Assembly: GCA_039934475.1 (NCBI GenBank)
Contig: JBDTMC010000216.1
Location: forward strand, 1-12,498
Reading direction: 5' to 3'
DNA from: JBDTMC01 sp039934475
GTDB taxonomy: Bacteria > Acidobacteriota > Terriglobia > Bryobacterales > Bryobacteraceae
Length of the DNA stretch: 12,498 nucleotides
Part shown: in pieces, positions 5,854 to 12,498 of the stretch
Numbering within the stretch: position 1 is the stretch's first letter
How the letters are laid out: every line of letters begins with the position of its first letter
Program-made: the position numbers and the translations under genes
Notes under the pieces: model-generated
What the model was told of the DNA's origin: nothing
Database searches by the model: none
The model's input: only the letters and a program-made list of their open reading frames with translations

Positions 5854-6467
5854 GCCGTCCCTCGCAGCGCCGCTTCGATCACTGCGGCCGTCTGCTCTTC
5901 GCCATGCGCGGAGCTGATCATCAAGTCGTACAAATGCCGGTTGAACCGGTCCGCGCCAAAATACAAGCGCGAATAATCGGTCCGTGCCTGATCAGTCGGC
6001 GCAATCAACTCTTCTGGTTTCGCCGCGCCTGGAACGCGCTCGCGGATGCGCCGCACCCGCTGCGCCAACGGCGCGTAAACAAACGCATGGAAGGTGTCCG
6101 GCTGATTTTGCAGGACGCATTGCGCGCCGCGCCCCACAATCACGCAATTGCCTTGCTGGTGCGCCTCCCGAATCAGGGAAGTCGCCAGCGCGGCCATCGT
6201 CTCGGCGTCGAAGAAATCGGAGTCGGTCACCGTCGCCACGCCCGCCGGCGCGCCGTGCCACAAGGACCGCCGGCTCACCCGGTGCACCCACGAGTCAACC
6301 TTCTCGTCGAACTGGCGCGCCAGTTGCGGATCCACCCGCGCTGCTTCCGCAATACGAATCAATAACGCGTTATCCAGCAACTTCCAATGCAACCGGTCGG
6401 CCAGCATCTTCGCGATGTGTCCGCCGCCGCTGCCGTACTCCCGCGCTACCGTCAAGACGCGGTACAT
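5850..6467 (-). CDS. Cytidylate kinase-like protein
   Basis: This 205-residue cytoplasmic protein resembles the cytidylate kinase-like family (PF13189 type), P-loop proteins related to CMP kinases. The N-terminus VLTVAREYGSGGGHIAKMLA (4-23) is the family's nucleotide-binding loop, a GSGGG form without the canonical GK[ST]. NCVIVGRGAQCVL (107-119) is the second typical block, and Arg-rich RVRRIRER (137-144) fits the lid. The end RTDYSRLYFGADR...YDLMISS matches the family's usual 'R..YY....YDL.INS' tail. True Cmk would normally be found elsewhere, so the real substrate is unknown. The chosen ATG lies 2 bases after the adaptor's TAG, with GGTGA upstream in the adaptor's end. A longer frame (to 6755) would overlap the adaptor gene and lacks family similarity. 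The TGA overlaps the transporter ATG by 4 bases. The gene sits within an efflux operon, so it may regulate, protect or modify a substrate; this is inference. Confidence 0.85.
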   Translation of the reverse strand: MYRVLTVAREYGSGGGHIAKMLADRLHWKLLDNALLIRIAEAARVDPQLARQFDEKVDSWVHRVSRRSLWHGAPAGVATVTDSDFFDAETMAALATSLIREAHQQGNCVIVGRGAQCVLQNQPDTFHAFVYAPLAQRVRRIRERVPGAAKPEELIAPTDQARTDYSRLYFGADRFNRHLYDLMISSAHGEEQTAAVIEAALRGTA

Positions 6468-6469
6468 CG

Positions 6470-7732
6470 CTACTTCACCAATACCGTCGGCACCACGGAC
6501 ATTCCCGGACGCAACTGGTGGTCCGGGTCCTGGCCCTTCTCGATCGCGATGCGCACAGGCACCCTCTGCACTACCTTCACGTAATTGCCAGTCGCGTTCT
6601 CCGGAGGCAGCAGGCTGAACCGCGCGCCCGTCGCCGCGGCGATGCTTTCCACATGGCCTTCGTAGTCGCGTCCGTAGGCGTCCACCGCCACTTTCACCTT
6701 TTGGCCCGGCCGCATATGCGCCAGTTGGTTCTCCTTGAAGTTCGCCACCACCCACGTCTCCTCCAGCGGAACAATTGAAAGCACCGGCTGGCCACCCGCA
6801 ATCACCTGCCCTTCCTCAATGCTCTTCTGACTCACAATGCCGCTCACCGGAGCCCGTACGACGGTGTAACTGAGGTTCAACTTCGCCTGCGCCAGCGCGG
6901 CCTGCATCTGCTGCAGTTTCGCCGCCGCCGAGTTCGCTCGCGCCTCGCTCGCCGCCACCTGCTTCGGAGCGCTCTGCGCCGACCGCGCCTCCGCCTGCGC
7001 TCGCGTCACGCGAATCTTCTGCTGTTCCAACTGGCTCTGTGCCACCCGTATGCCCTGCTCTGCTTCACGGTGCTGCGCCGTCACAGCTTCCAACTGCGCG
7101 CGCGTCGCATCGGCTGCCGCTGCCGCCGCATCATACTGCTGTTTCGAAATCTCTTCCTTCCCCACTAGCTGCTTCATCCGCTCCAGATCGCGCGCCGCAC
7201 GGTCGGAGTTCGCCTTCGCTTCCCGCACCATCGCCTCCGCCGTCACCAGCCGCGCCTGCATCATCTGCACCTGGCTCTCGCTTGTCCCCACGCCTGCGCT
7301 CGCCTCGGACACTCCTGCCTCCGCGCTCGATAGTCCGCTACTCGTCGTGATTGAGACAATCGGCACATTGGTCCGGCTGGCCGCCAGCGTCGCCTCTGCC
7401 TCCGCCACATCGGCCGCCGCGCGATCCACGGCCACCTGATAATCCGCGGGATCGATCTCAAACAGCACGGTGCCGGCTTCCACAGCCTGATTGTCTTTCG
7501 CCATCACCTTGGTGACCGTGCCGCCCACACGCGCGCTGACGGCGTGTAAGTGAGCTTCAATCTGCGCATCGTCCGTGCTCACGCGCCCGGCGGACCACTG
7601 CCAGTACACTGCCCCGCCGATCGCCGCGATCACCACGACTACCGCCAGTATCCATTTCATGCGGCCCTGGCCGGCATTCGGCGCGGGCGTTTCCTGTTGC
7701 TTCGCTTCTTCACTTGCCACAGTCGTGCTCAT
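6470..7732 (-). CDS. emrA: EmrA/HlyD-type periplasmic adaptor
   Basis: This 420-residue membrane-fusion protein bridges the DHA2 pump and the TolC-like channel. One membrane helix (about 27-44) follows a short cytoplasmic tail. VSTDDAQIEAHLHAVSARVGG (51-71) opens the barrel and lipoyl half, and an alanine- and glutamine-rich coiled-coil hairpin runs from about 101 to 285. YTVVRAPVSGIVSQ (289-302) closes the lipoyl domain. WVVANFKENQL (327-337) and LLPPENATGNYVKVVQRVPV (374-393) are highly typical of EmrA. Residues 121-135 (TNVPIVSITTSSGLS) are a loop seen in many EmrA-like proteins with longer hairpins. The ATG overlaps the stop of the outer-membrane factor as ATGA, with GGGGA just upstream. 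Confidence 0.95.
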   Translation of the reverse strand: MSTTVASEEAKQQETPAPNAGQGRMKWILAVVVVIAAIGGAVYWQWSAGRVSTDDAQIEAHLHAVSARVGGTVTKVMAKDNQAVEAGTVLFEIDPADYQVAVDRAAADVAEAEATLAASRTNVPIVSITTSSGLSSAEAGVSEASAGVGTSESQVQMMQARLVTAEAMVREAKANSDRAARDLERMKQLVGKEEISKQQYDAAAAAADATRAQLEAVTAQHREAEQGIRVAQSQLEQQKIRVTRAQAEARSAQSAPKQVAASEARANSAAAKLQQMQAALAQAKLNLSYTVVRAPVSGIVSQKSIEEGQVIAGGQPVLSIVPLEETWVVANFKENQLAHMRPGQKVKVAVDAYGRDYEGHVESIAAATGARFSLLPPENATGNYVKVVQRVPVRIAIEKGQDPDHQLRPGMSVVPTVLVK

Positions 7733-9087
7733 TTCCCCATGCCGCCCATCGCCCTCGCCAGCGAAGCGCGCGCGATGTTATACGCATACAGGCTGCTCGT
7801 GTGGTTCTCGTTCGCTCCGGCCAGCGCTTCCTGCGCCTGAACCACTTCCAGGTTGTTAGTAACTCCGGCTGCAAACCGGTCGCGAGCCTGTTCCACTTGT
7901 TGCTTGCTTAAACTCACCGCGCTCGCCGCTGCCTCCACTTGGTCGTGTGCGGCCTGCAGGTCCAACAATGCCGATCGCAGTTCATATCCAATGCGCCCCC
8001 GCAGGTCGTCCAATTGCATCTTCTGTTGCCGCAACGCCGCATCGGCCTGCTCCACTTCTCCTCGAATCCGTCCGCTATCGAACACCGGTACATTCAGGCT
8101 GAACACCGCCGTGTACGTGCCGTGATTGCTCACTGGACTCTGGCCAATGGCGCCATAATCGCCATTGAAGTTCACCGTCGGATAGCGCTGCGCCGCCGTG
8201 CCTTTGCGGTTAAACTCGGCCGCCCGTACGCGCGCCTCCAGGCTCTGGTAGTCCATCCTCGATTGATAAGCCGCCTTCAGTGCGTCATCGATCGCGGGAG
8301 CCGGCTCGGGCGAATAGGGCATCTTGTCCGCCATCCGGATCGTCTGCCCGTCCGGCAGCCCGATCGCCCGCCCCAACTTCAACTTCTGCTTCTCGAAATC
8401 GTTCTGATTCGCTATCAACCGGTGCCGCTGCGCCTGCAATTCCACTTGTGCCCGAAGAACGTCGATGGCAGGCACTGTCCCCGCCGACTTAAACTCCTGT
8501 GCCTGCCGGAACAATGCCTCCGCCGCCGTCACCTGCGCCTGCGCCGTGTCAATCCGGCTCTCGGCCGCCTGCGCCTGTAGATAAAACGCGGTCACCAGCA
8601 GCACCACCGAATCGCGCGCGTCTTTATATTGAAGCTCCGCCGCCCGCATGTTCTGCGAACTGGCACGCGCCGCATCCAACGCCCGCAGATTCAAAATCGC
8701 CTGCGACAGCGACGCCCTCACATCCAGCACGTTGAACGGCCCGACAACCGCCGGAATACCAGGAAAACTGGAGAATCCAAACGCCGCCAGGTTCACTTGT
8801 TCCGAAGTTTCGTGAATCCCCGCGTTGATATCGGGCAACAGCCGGCTCAGCGCCACTGTGCGCGCGCCCCGACTGGCCGCCAGTTGCTGATCGGTCAACA
8901 GCAATCCGAGGTTGGCCTTCAACCCGCGCTGGATGGCGTCCTGCATGGTGAGGGCGATCTCCGGCCCCGCCGTACCCTCCGCCACTGAGCCTTCAAACCC
9001 GCTCTGGGCCTGCAGTGTAACCGCCGCTAGCACCACCAGCGCCGCCGCCCTTACGAACTTTTGATTCCACTCCACACAATCTCGCAA
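7729..9087 (-). CDS. TolC-type outer-membrane efflux protein
   Basis: This is a predicted outer-membrane channel of the outer-membrane factor family, 452 residues. A signal peptide is visible at 1-27 (basic residues 10-13, hydrophobic 14-24, cleavage likely after LQA). There is no lipobox, so it is TolC-like rather than a lipoprotein such as OprM. Two structural repeats are seen (about 43-240 and 265-448). The repeats include LSQAILNLRALDAAR (127-141), FSLNVPVFDSGRIRGEV (329-345) and RFAAGVTNNLEVVQAQEAL (404-422), all typical of this family. The start is TTG at 9087 inside the 3' end of the regulator gene, preceded by GGAGG at 4 bases. A GTG at 9075 would also keep the signal peptide but is 16 bases from that site. 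No ATG is available nearby. Confidence 0.93.
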   Translation of the reverse strand: MRDCVEWNQKFVRAAALVVLAAVTLQAQSGFEGSVAEGTAGPEIALTMQDAIQRGLKANLGLLLTDQQLAASRGARTVALSRLLPDINAGIHETSEQVNLAAFGFSSFPGIPAVVGPFNVLDVRASLSQAILNLRALDAARASSQNMRAAELQYKDARDSVVLLVTAFYLQAQAAESRIDTAQAQVTAAEALFRQAQEFKSAGTVPAIDVLRAQVELQAQRHRLIANQNDFEKQKLKLGRAIGLPDGQTIRMADKMPYSPEPAPAIDDALKAAYQSRMDYQSLEARVRAAEFNRKGTAAQRYPTVNFNGDYGAIGQSPVSNHGTYTAVFSLNVPVFDSGRIRGEVEQADAALRQQKMQLDDLRGRIGYELRSALLDLQAAHDQVEAAASAVSLSKQQVEQARDRFAAGVTNNLEVVQAQEALAGANENHTSSLYAYNIARASLARAMGGMGK

Positions 9088-9665
9088 AGCGCCTCCACAT
9101 CTTCGTCCACCGTCTCATCCGACCAACCCAAAATCCGCCGCAGCATTATGCCCTTCACCATCTGATAAACGGCCGAAGCCATTGCTCCCGTCGGCAATGG
9201 ACGAATCTCACCTCGTTCCAGTGCCTCCCGCAGCAACGCGCCCAGCATCTCCAACTGCTCCCGGTAGACATTCAGAAACCACTCGTCCGTCGTCGAAGGA
9301 TGAGTCAGATTGCCGAACTCGGCATGGTAGATCTTATAGAAATCGCGGTGCTCTTCCACATACCGCAGCCGCGTGGCGACATACGCGCGAAGCTTTTCGC
9401 GCATTGTCCCGGCTTTCTCTACCGCCTCCCGGCTCGCCGCCGCCAGTTCGCTCACACCCTCCCGGAATGCCGCCAGGTAGATCTCCCGCTTCGAAGGGAA
9501 ATAGAGATACAACGTACCCTTGGCCACACCAGCGCCCTCGGCGATATCATCTACCGTCGCCAGGCTGAACCCTTTGGCCGCGAACACCCGCCGCGCCGCC
9601 CGCAGGATCTCCCCGCTCCGGAACTCCGACACTACTTCCTGTTTGGTCTTGCCTTCAGCTTTCAT
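9051..9665 (-). CDS. TetR-family transcriptional regulator of the efflux operon
   Basis: This 204-residue cytoplasmic repressor is the first gene of the efflux operon. Residues 18-64 form the TetR DNA-binding domain, with the helix-turn-helix at about 37-56 (TVDDIAEGAGVAKGTLYLYF) followed by PSKREIYLAAF. The C-terminal helical domain (about 70-200) is variable, as usual, and would bind an inducing ligand, perhaps the exported compound. The ATG at 9665 fits the family start; no strong ribosome-binding site precedes it. Its 3' end overlaps the outer-membrane-factor gene by 37 bases, so regulator and exporter are expressed together and feedback control is likely. A symmetric site TGACT-N4-AGTCA lies 10 bases upstream of the start. 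Confidence 0.95.
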   Translation of the reverse strand: MKAEGKTKQEVVSEFRSGEILRAARRVFAAKGFSLATVDDIAEGAGVAKGTLYLYFPSKREIYLAAFREGVSELAAASREAVEKAGTMREKLRAYVATRLRYVEEHRDFYKIYHAEFGNLTHPSTTDEWFLNVYREQLEMLGALLREALERGEIRPLPTGAMASAVYQMVKGIMLRRILGWSDETVDEDVEALCEIVWSGIKSS

Positions 9666-9787
9666 TTCAGTGGAATGACTACTCAGTCAGTGAACTAGAC
9701 TTTGATTCAGAATACCACACTGGACGGTCACCATCCGCCAGATAGTAGACCTAGCGCGCTGCCGCCATTCTGCGTTACAAACAACCT
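9666..9787. promoter_or_regulatory. Divergent control region between tetR operon and DUF389 gene
   Basis: This 122-base region must hold promoters for both directions. On the minus strand a TATTCT (plus positions 9709-9714) could be a -10 box for the efflux operon, but no good -35 is seen. The symmetric site at 9676-9689 is the most likely regulator-binding site. Near the right end a 9-base repeat GTTACAAAC occurs at 9774-9782 and again inside the DUF389 gene start at 9791-9799. Confidence 0.5.
9676..9689. promoter_or_regulatory. Candidate TetR operator TGACT-N4-AGTCA
   Basis: Perfect 5-bp arms TGACT and AGTCA flank the 4-base spacer ACTC. The site lies 10 bases before the regulator's ATG, where a bound repressor would block the operon promoter or early transcription. 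TetR-family operators are commonly such dyads next to the gene. Binding is inference; a nearby CAGTG repeat (9668-9672 and 9688-9692) could also contribute. Confidence 0.45.
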
Positions 9788-11203
9788 ATGGTTACAAACC
9801 CGGGGCCGGATTCTCGATCACATTTACTACGCTGGCTCCGCATCGATCCGGACACCCGGCTCGCCGTCTGCTCCCAGGTCTTCGAGGCCGCTGACTTCAC
9901 CCGCCTCAGCTACTGGCTGGAGATCTTCTTCGCCGCCGGTATCGCAACGTTCGGACTGGTTCTGAATAGCCCCGCTGTCATCATCGGAGCCATGCTCATC
10001 TCCCCTCTCATGGGCCCGATCATGGCAACCGGCTTGGCGCTGGCAGTGGGTGATGTCTACCTCGGAATCAGGGCAATCCTCAATCTTGGGTCCTCGATCG
10101 CGGTGTCCATTGGCTTTTCGGCCGCCCTCGTCTGGCTGCTGCCCTTCCACTCGGCCACCGCGGAGATTATCGCTAGAACCAACCCGAACCTCCTTGATCT
10201 GGGTATCGCCCTGCTCTCCGGACTGGCTGGTTCGGTCGCGGTTTCGCGTAGCGGCGGGGCCGGCGGGGGTGCTACGGCGCTTCCCGGAGTGGCCATCGCC
10301 GTCGCACTCATGCCGCCCTTGTGTACCATCGGTTTCGGCCTCGGAAGCGGCCTCAATCTCTCCATAATGGCCGGAGCCGGCCTCTTGTTTCTCACCAACC
10401 TTGTCGCTATCGTCGCCAGCGCCTTCGTCGTCTTTCTGCTCTTGGGTATGAACCCATCAACGCTGGCTGTCGGAGCGGACTCCCCCCGCGCCCACGACCG
10501 ACTGGCGCGGATCTTGCTCCACAGTCCCCTCGCTCGTCTCCTCACGGCCGGCGCGCAACTTCGCTGGAGGATCGTCATGATCCTTCTCCTCCTTGCCTCG
10601 GTGGCGGTTCCCCTCCGCACGGCGCTCCTTCAAGTCGCCAGCGAAACAATCGCACGCGGAGTCGTTCAGAACGAACTACACCGACTCGTCTCCTCCGATG
10701 CCACCGTCTCCCAACAGGTCAGGATCGATCCCGATCGAATCACGATCCGGGTCATCTCCACGCAGCCGATCTCCAGCGCACAAGCCGGCCAGGTGCGTCA
10801 GGCGCTGGAACGCCGCCTGGGACGCATTGTTGACCTCTCCGTCGACGCGGTGGCCAGCAAGAGTGAGTTGGCCGCCCTTGTCGAGCGCATCCGCACGCCC
10901 ACGCCAGTGGTAACGCCGGAATTCACCCTCGAAGAACTCCGGCAGCGCCTGGCTGTGCGCATCCGACCGGCAATCGAAGAGTTCTGGCCATCGAAAGAGG
11001 CGCCTATCCTCGACGTCGGCATCGCCCTCGAAACGGAGGGGCCAAGCCTGCGCGTCCGTTACCAGGCCGCTGTTGACCTCGGACCAGTTCCCGAAGAACT
11101 CATCCTCAAGGGCTTGCGCTCCCGCCTGGACTCCCCCACTCTCACGCTAGCTTTTGAGCGTGTTTCCGTGCCGTCGAAAGCCCGAAAACGGTCCCAGCGA
11201 TAG
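9788..11203 (+). CDS. DUF389 family membrane protein
   Basis: This 471-residue predicted inner-membrane protein has no established function. It has about seven hydrophobic segments (approximately 43-60, 62-83, 97-119, 136-154, 164-186, 192-218 and 261-282). The conserved DUF389 stretches are NSPAVIIGAMLISPLMGPI (60-78) and ALPGVAIAVALMPPL (164-178). A glycine-rich loop SRSGGAGGGA (153-162) links two helices. Residues about 283-471 form a soluble tail, which many family members have in some form. The ATG at 9788 has no recognisable ribosome-binding site, and the mRNA could be leaderless or use a weak start. It is transcribed away from the efflux operon and towards nhaA, 68 bases downstream. 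Transport or stress function is only a guess from the topology. Confidence 0.9.
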   Translation: MVTNPGPDSRSHLLRWLRIDPDTRLAVCSQVFEAADFTRLSYWLEIFFAAGIATFGLVLNSPAVIIGAMLISPLMGPIMATGLALAVGDVYLGIRAILNLGSSIAVSIGFSAALVWLLPFHSATAEIIARTNPNLLDLGIALLSGLAGSVAVSRSGGAGGGATALPGVAIAVALMPPLCTIGFGLGSGLNLSIMAGAGLLFLTNLVAIVASAFVVFLLLGMNPSTLAVGADSPRAHDRLARILLHSPLARLLTAGAQLRWRIVMILLLLASVAVPLRTALLQVASETIARGVVQNELHRLVSSDATVSQQVRIDPDRITIRVISTQPISSAQAGQVRQALERRLGRIVDLSVDAVASKSELAALVERIRTPTPVVTPEFTLEELRQRLAVRIRPAIEEFWPSKEAPILDVGIALETEGPSLRVRYQAAVDLGPVPEELILKGLRSRLDSPTLTLAFERVSVPSKARKRSQR

Positions 11204-11271
11204 CCACGCCCCTACCGTCCCGCATGGAACGCCCCACATGAGCTATAAAGAAGATAGATTAAGTTTTTTCA
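11204..11271 (+). promoter_or_regulatory. Intergenic region with possible nhaA -10 box
   Basis: This 68-base gap contains TATAAA at 11244-11249, a possible -10 box giving a leader of roughly 16 bases, then a run of six Ts just before the ATG. No matching -35 box and no ribosome-binding site are evident. The T-run has no stem before it, so it is not an intrinsic terminator for the DUF389 gene. Confidence 0.3.
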
Positions 11272-12498
11272 ATGCCATCACCGCCTTCCACGTCAGTACC
11301 CATCAGCCGTCTCATTGAGCCCTTTCAGCGCTTCGCGGAGAAGGAGGCGTCCGGCGGGCTTCTGCTTCTCTTGTGTACAGCCGCCGCGCTCGTCTGGGCC
11401 AACTCGCCGTGGCGCGATTCGTACTCCTCCCTCTGGCATACCAAGGCCATGATCGGCATCGGCACTTTCACCCTCAGCGGTGACCTCCACTTCTGGGTCA
11501 ATGACCTCCTTATGGCCGTCTTCTTCTTCGTCGTCGGTCTCGAGATTAAACGCGAGATGCTGGTCGGAGAACTGGCCTCGATAAAGCAGGCCGCACTACC
11601 CGTACTCGCTGCTCTCGGCGGAGTGGTAGTGCCGGCAATTCTCTTTTCACTCTTCAATCTACGCGGACCGGGCGCCCCCGGCTGGGGCATTCCTATGGCT
11701 ACCGACATCGCCTTTGCGTTGGGCGTCATGGCACTCCTCGGCCCCCGCATCCCATTGGCTTTGAAAGTCTTCCTCACTGCTCTAGCCATTGCCGATGACT
11801 TGGCCGCCGTGCTGGTCATCGCGCTCTTCTACGCCGCGTCCATCTCGTGGGGATGGCTGGCGGTCGTGCTGCTTTGCTGGTTGATTCTCTGGTCGATGAA
11901 CCGGATGGGCGTCCTCCATCCCCTTCCCTACATAGTGCTGGGCATTCTGCTCTGGATCGCCGTCCTCCAATCCGGTATTCACGCCACCATCACCGGAGTG
12001 CTTCTCGCCTTCACTATCCCCGCTGGCCCGGTCGGTGCGTCCGAAGGTGATTCGCCGCTTCACCACATCGAGCAGACCCTCACTCCTTGGGTGGCGTTCC
12101 TCATCATGCCGATCTTCGCCTTCGCCAATGCCGGCGTCACTCTGCCTGCCGACCTTCCCTCCCTCTTCTCGCACCCCCTTACCCTCGGCGTTATCTTCGG
12201 GCTTCTCCTCGGCAAGCCACTTGGCATTAGCCTCGCCTCCTGGCTCGCCGTCCGTACCGGGCTCGCCGCCCTTCCTTCCGGCGTCACCTGGAGCCACATT
12301 CACGGCACCGGATGGCTGGCCGGAATCGGCTTCACCATGTCTCTCTTCATCGCCGGCCTGGCCTTTGCCGACCCGGCACTGCTCAACATGGCCAAAGTCG
12401 GAATCCTCGTCGCGTCACTCTTCGCCGGCGCCATCGGCGCCATTCTCCTCCGCCGCGTGCCGCTCGTCCCACCCACTCCTCGGGAAATTGTTGAGTGA
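11272..12498 (+). CDS. nhaA: NhaA Na+/H+ antiporter
   Basis: This 408-residue inner-membrane antiporter would exchange cytoplasmic Na+ for external H+, controlling pH and sodium. The gene is complete; its TGA is the last triplet of the window. The key residues are present by comparison with E. coli NhaA. ATDIAFALGV has Asp145 (equivalent to Asp133). ALAIADDLAAVLVIALFY has the paired Asp175-Asp176 (equivalent to 163/164, ion binding). GKPLGIS has Lys315 (equivalent to Lys300). GLEIKRE has Glu91 (equivalent to Glu78). Hydrophobicity fits about 12 helices. The start MPSPPSTSVPISRLIEPFQRF gives the normal N-terminus with a slightly long lead. It may be co-transcribed with the DUF389 gene 68 bases upstream, or have its own promoter. 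Confidence 0.97.
   Translation: MPSPPSTSVPISRLIEPFQRFAEKEASGGLLLLLCTAAALVWANSPWRDSYSSLWHTKAMIGIGTFTLSGDLHFWVNDLLMAVFFFVVGLEIKREMLVGELASIKQAALPVLAALGGVVVPAILFSLFNLRGPGAPGWGIPMATDIAFALGVMALLGPRIPLALKVFLTALAIADDLAAVLVIALFYAASISWGWLAVVLLCWLILWSMNRMGVLHPLPYIVLGILLWIAVLQSGIHATITGVLLAFTIPAGPVGASEGDSPLHHIEQTLTPWVAFLIMPIFAFANAGVTLPADLPSLFSHPLTLGVIFGLLLGKPLGISLASWLAVRTGLAALPSGVTWSHIHGTGWLAGIGFTMSLFIAGLAFADPALLNMAKVGILVASLFAGAIGAILLRRVPLVPPTPREIVE

Noticed and set aside
6468..6755. N-terminal extension of the kinase-like gene to 6755
   Set aside because: It overlaps the adaptor gene by about 285 bases, is Gly/Arg-rich without family similarity, and the ATG at 6467 gives the normal family N-terminus with a ribosome-binding site.
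11260..11270. T-run before nhaA as a terminator of the DUF389 gene
   Set aside because: No stem-loop precedes the T-run, so it does not meet the form of an intrinsic terminator.
11238..11318. A 26-codon upstream open frame overlapping the nhaA start
   Set aside because: It has no ribosome-binding site and no recognisable leader-peptide features; chance is more likely.
1..12498. CRISPR array, insertion sequence, integrase or phage genes
   Set aside because: No regular repeat-spacer pattern, transposase or integrase motifs, or terminal inverted repeats with target duplications were found.

Overview
This window is GC-rich bacterial DNA, probably chromosomal. No phage, insertion-sequence or plasmid genes are visible. 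The multiheme cytochrome fused to TPRs, the EmrA/EmrB/TolC set, the DUF389 protein and the small toxin-antitoxin pair beside short repeats suggest an Acidobacteria-like genome (Solibacter/Bryobacter type). That placement is an impression from protein style, not a computed result.

Layout. Positions 1-131 hold the last codons of a plus-strand gene that looks like gcvPB (glycine decarboxylase subunit 2). It meets tail to tail, with overlapping stop codons, a minus-strand gene for a seven-heme c-type cytochrome with a parvulin-like segment and a TPR tail (128-1981). This follows serS (1996-3279) by 14 bases, so the two are probably co-transcribed. A repeat-containing gap (3280-3521) separates serS from a divergent BrnT/BrnA-type toxin-antitoxin pair (3522-4108, plus strand). 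A second non-coding stretch (4109-4275) carries a decayed heptamer repeat and two perfect hairpins.

Positions 4276-9665 are one compact minus-strand operon, transcribed in the order tetR regulator, TolC-type outer-membrane factor, EmrA/HlyD adaptor, cytidylate kinase-like protein, EmrB/DHA2 transporter. Neighbouring genes overlap or nearly touch: a 37-base overlap, ATGA, a 2-base gap, ATGA. Together they encode a complete tripartite drug or toxic-compound exporter plus its regulator. The unexpected member is the nucleotide-kinase-like gene between adaptor and pump.

On the other side of a 122-base divergent control region, on the plus strand, lie a DUF389 membrane protein (9788-11203) and a complete nhaA-type Na+/H+ antiporter (11272-12498) whose stop codon is the last triplet of the window.

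The most interesting points are the kinase locked into the efflux operon, the cytochrome/degenerate-parvulin/TPR chimera, and the toxin-antitoxin cassette bracketed by related hairpin repeats. I found no clear evidence for a wholly new defence or mobile system.
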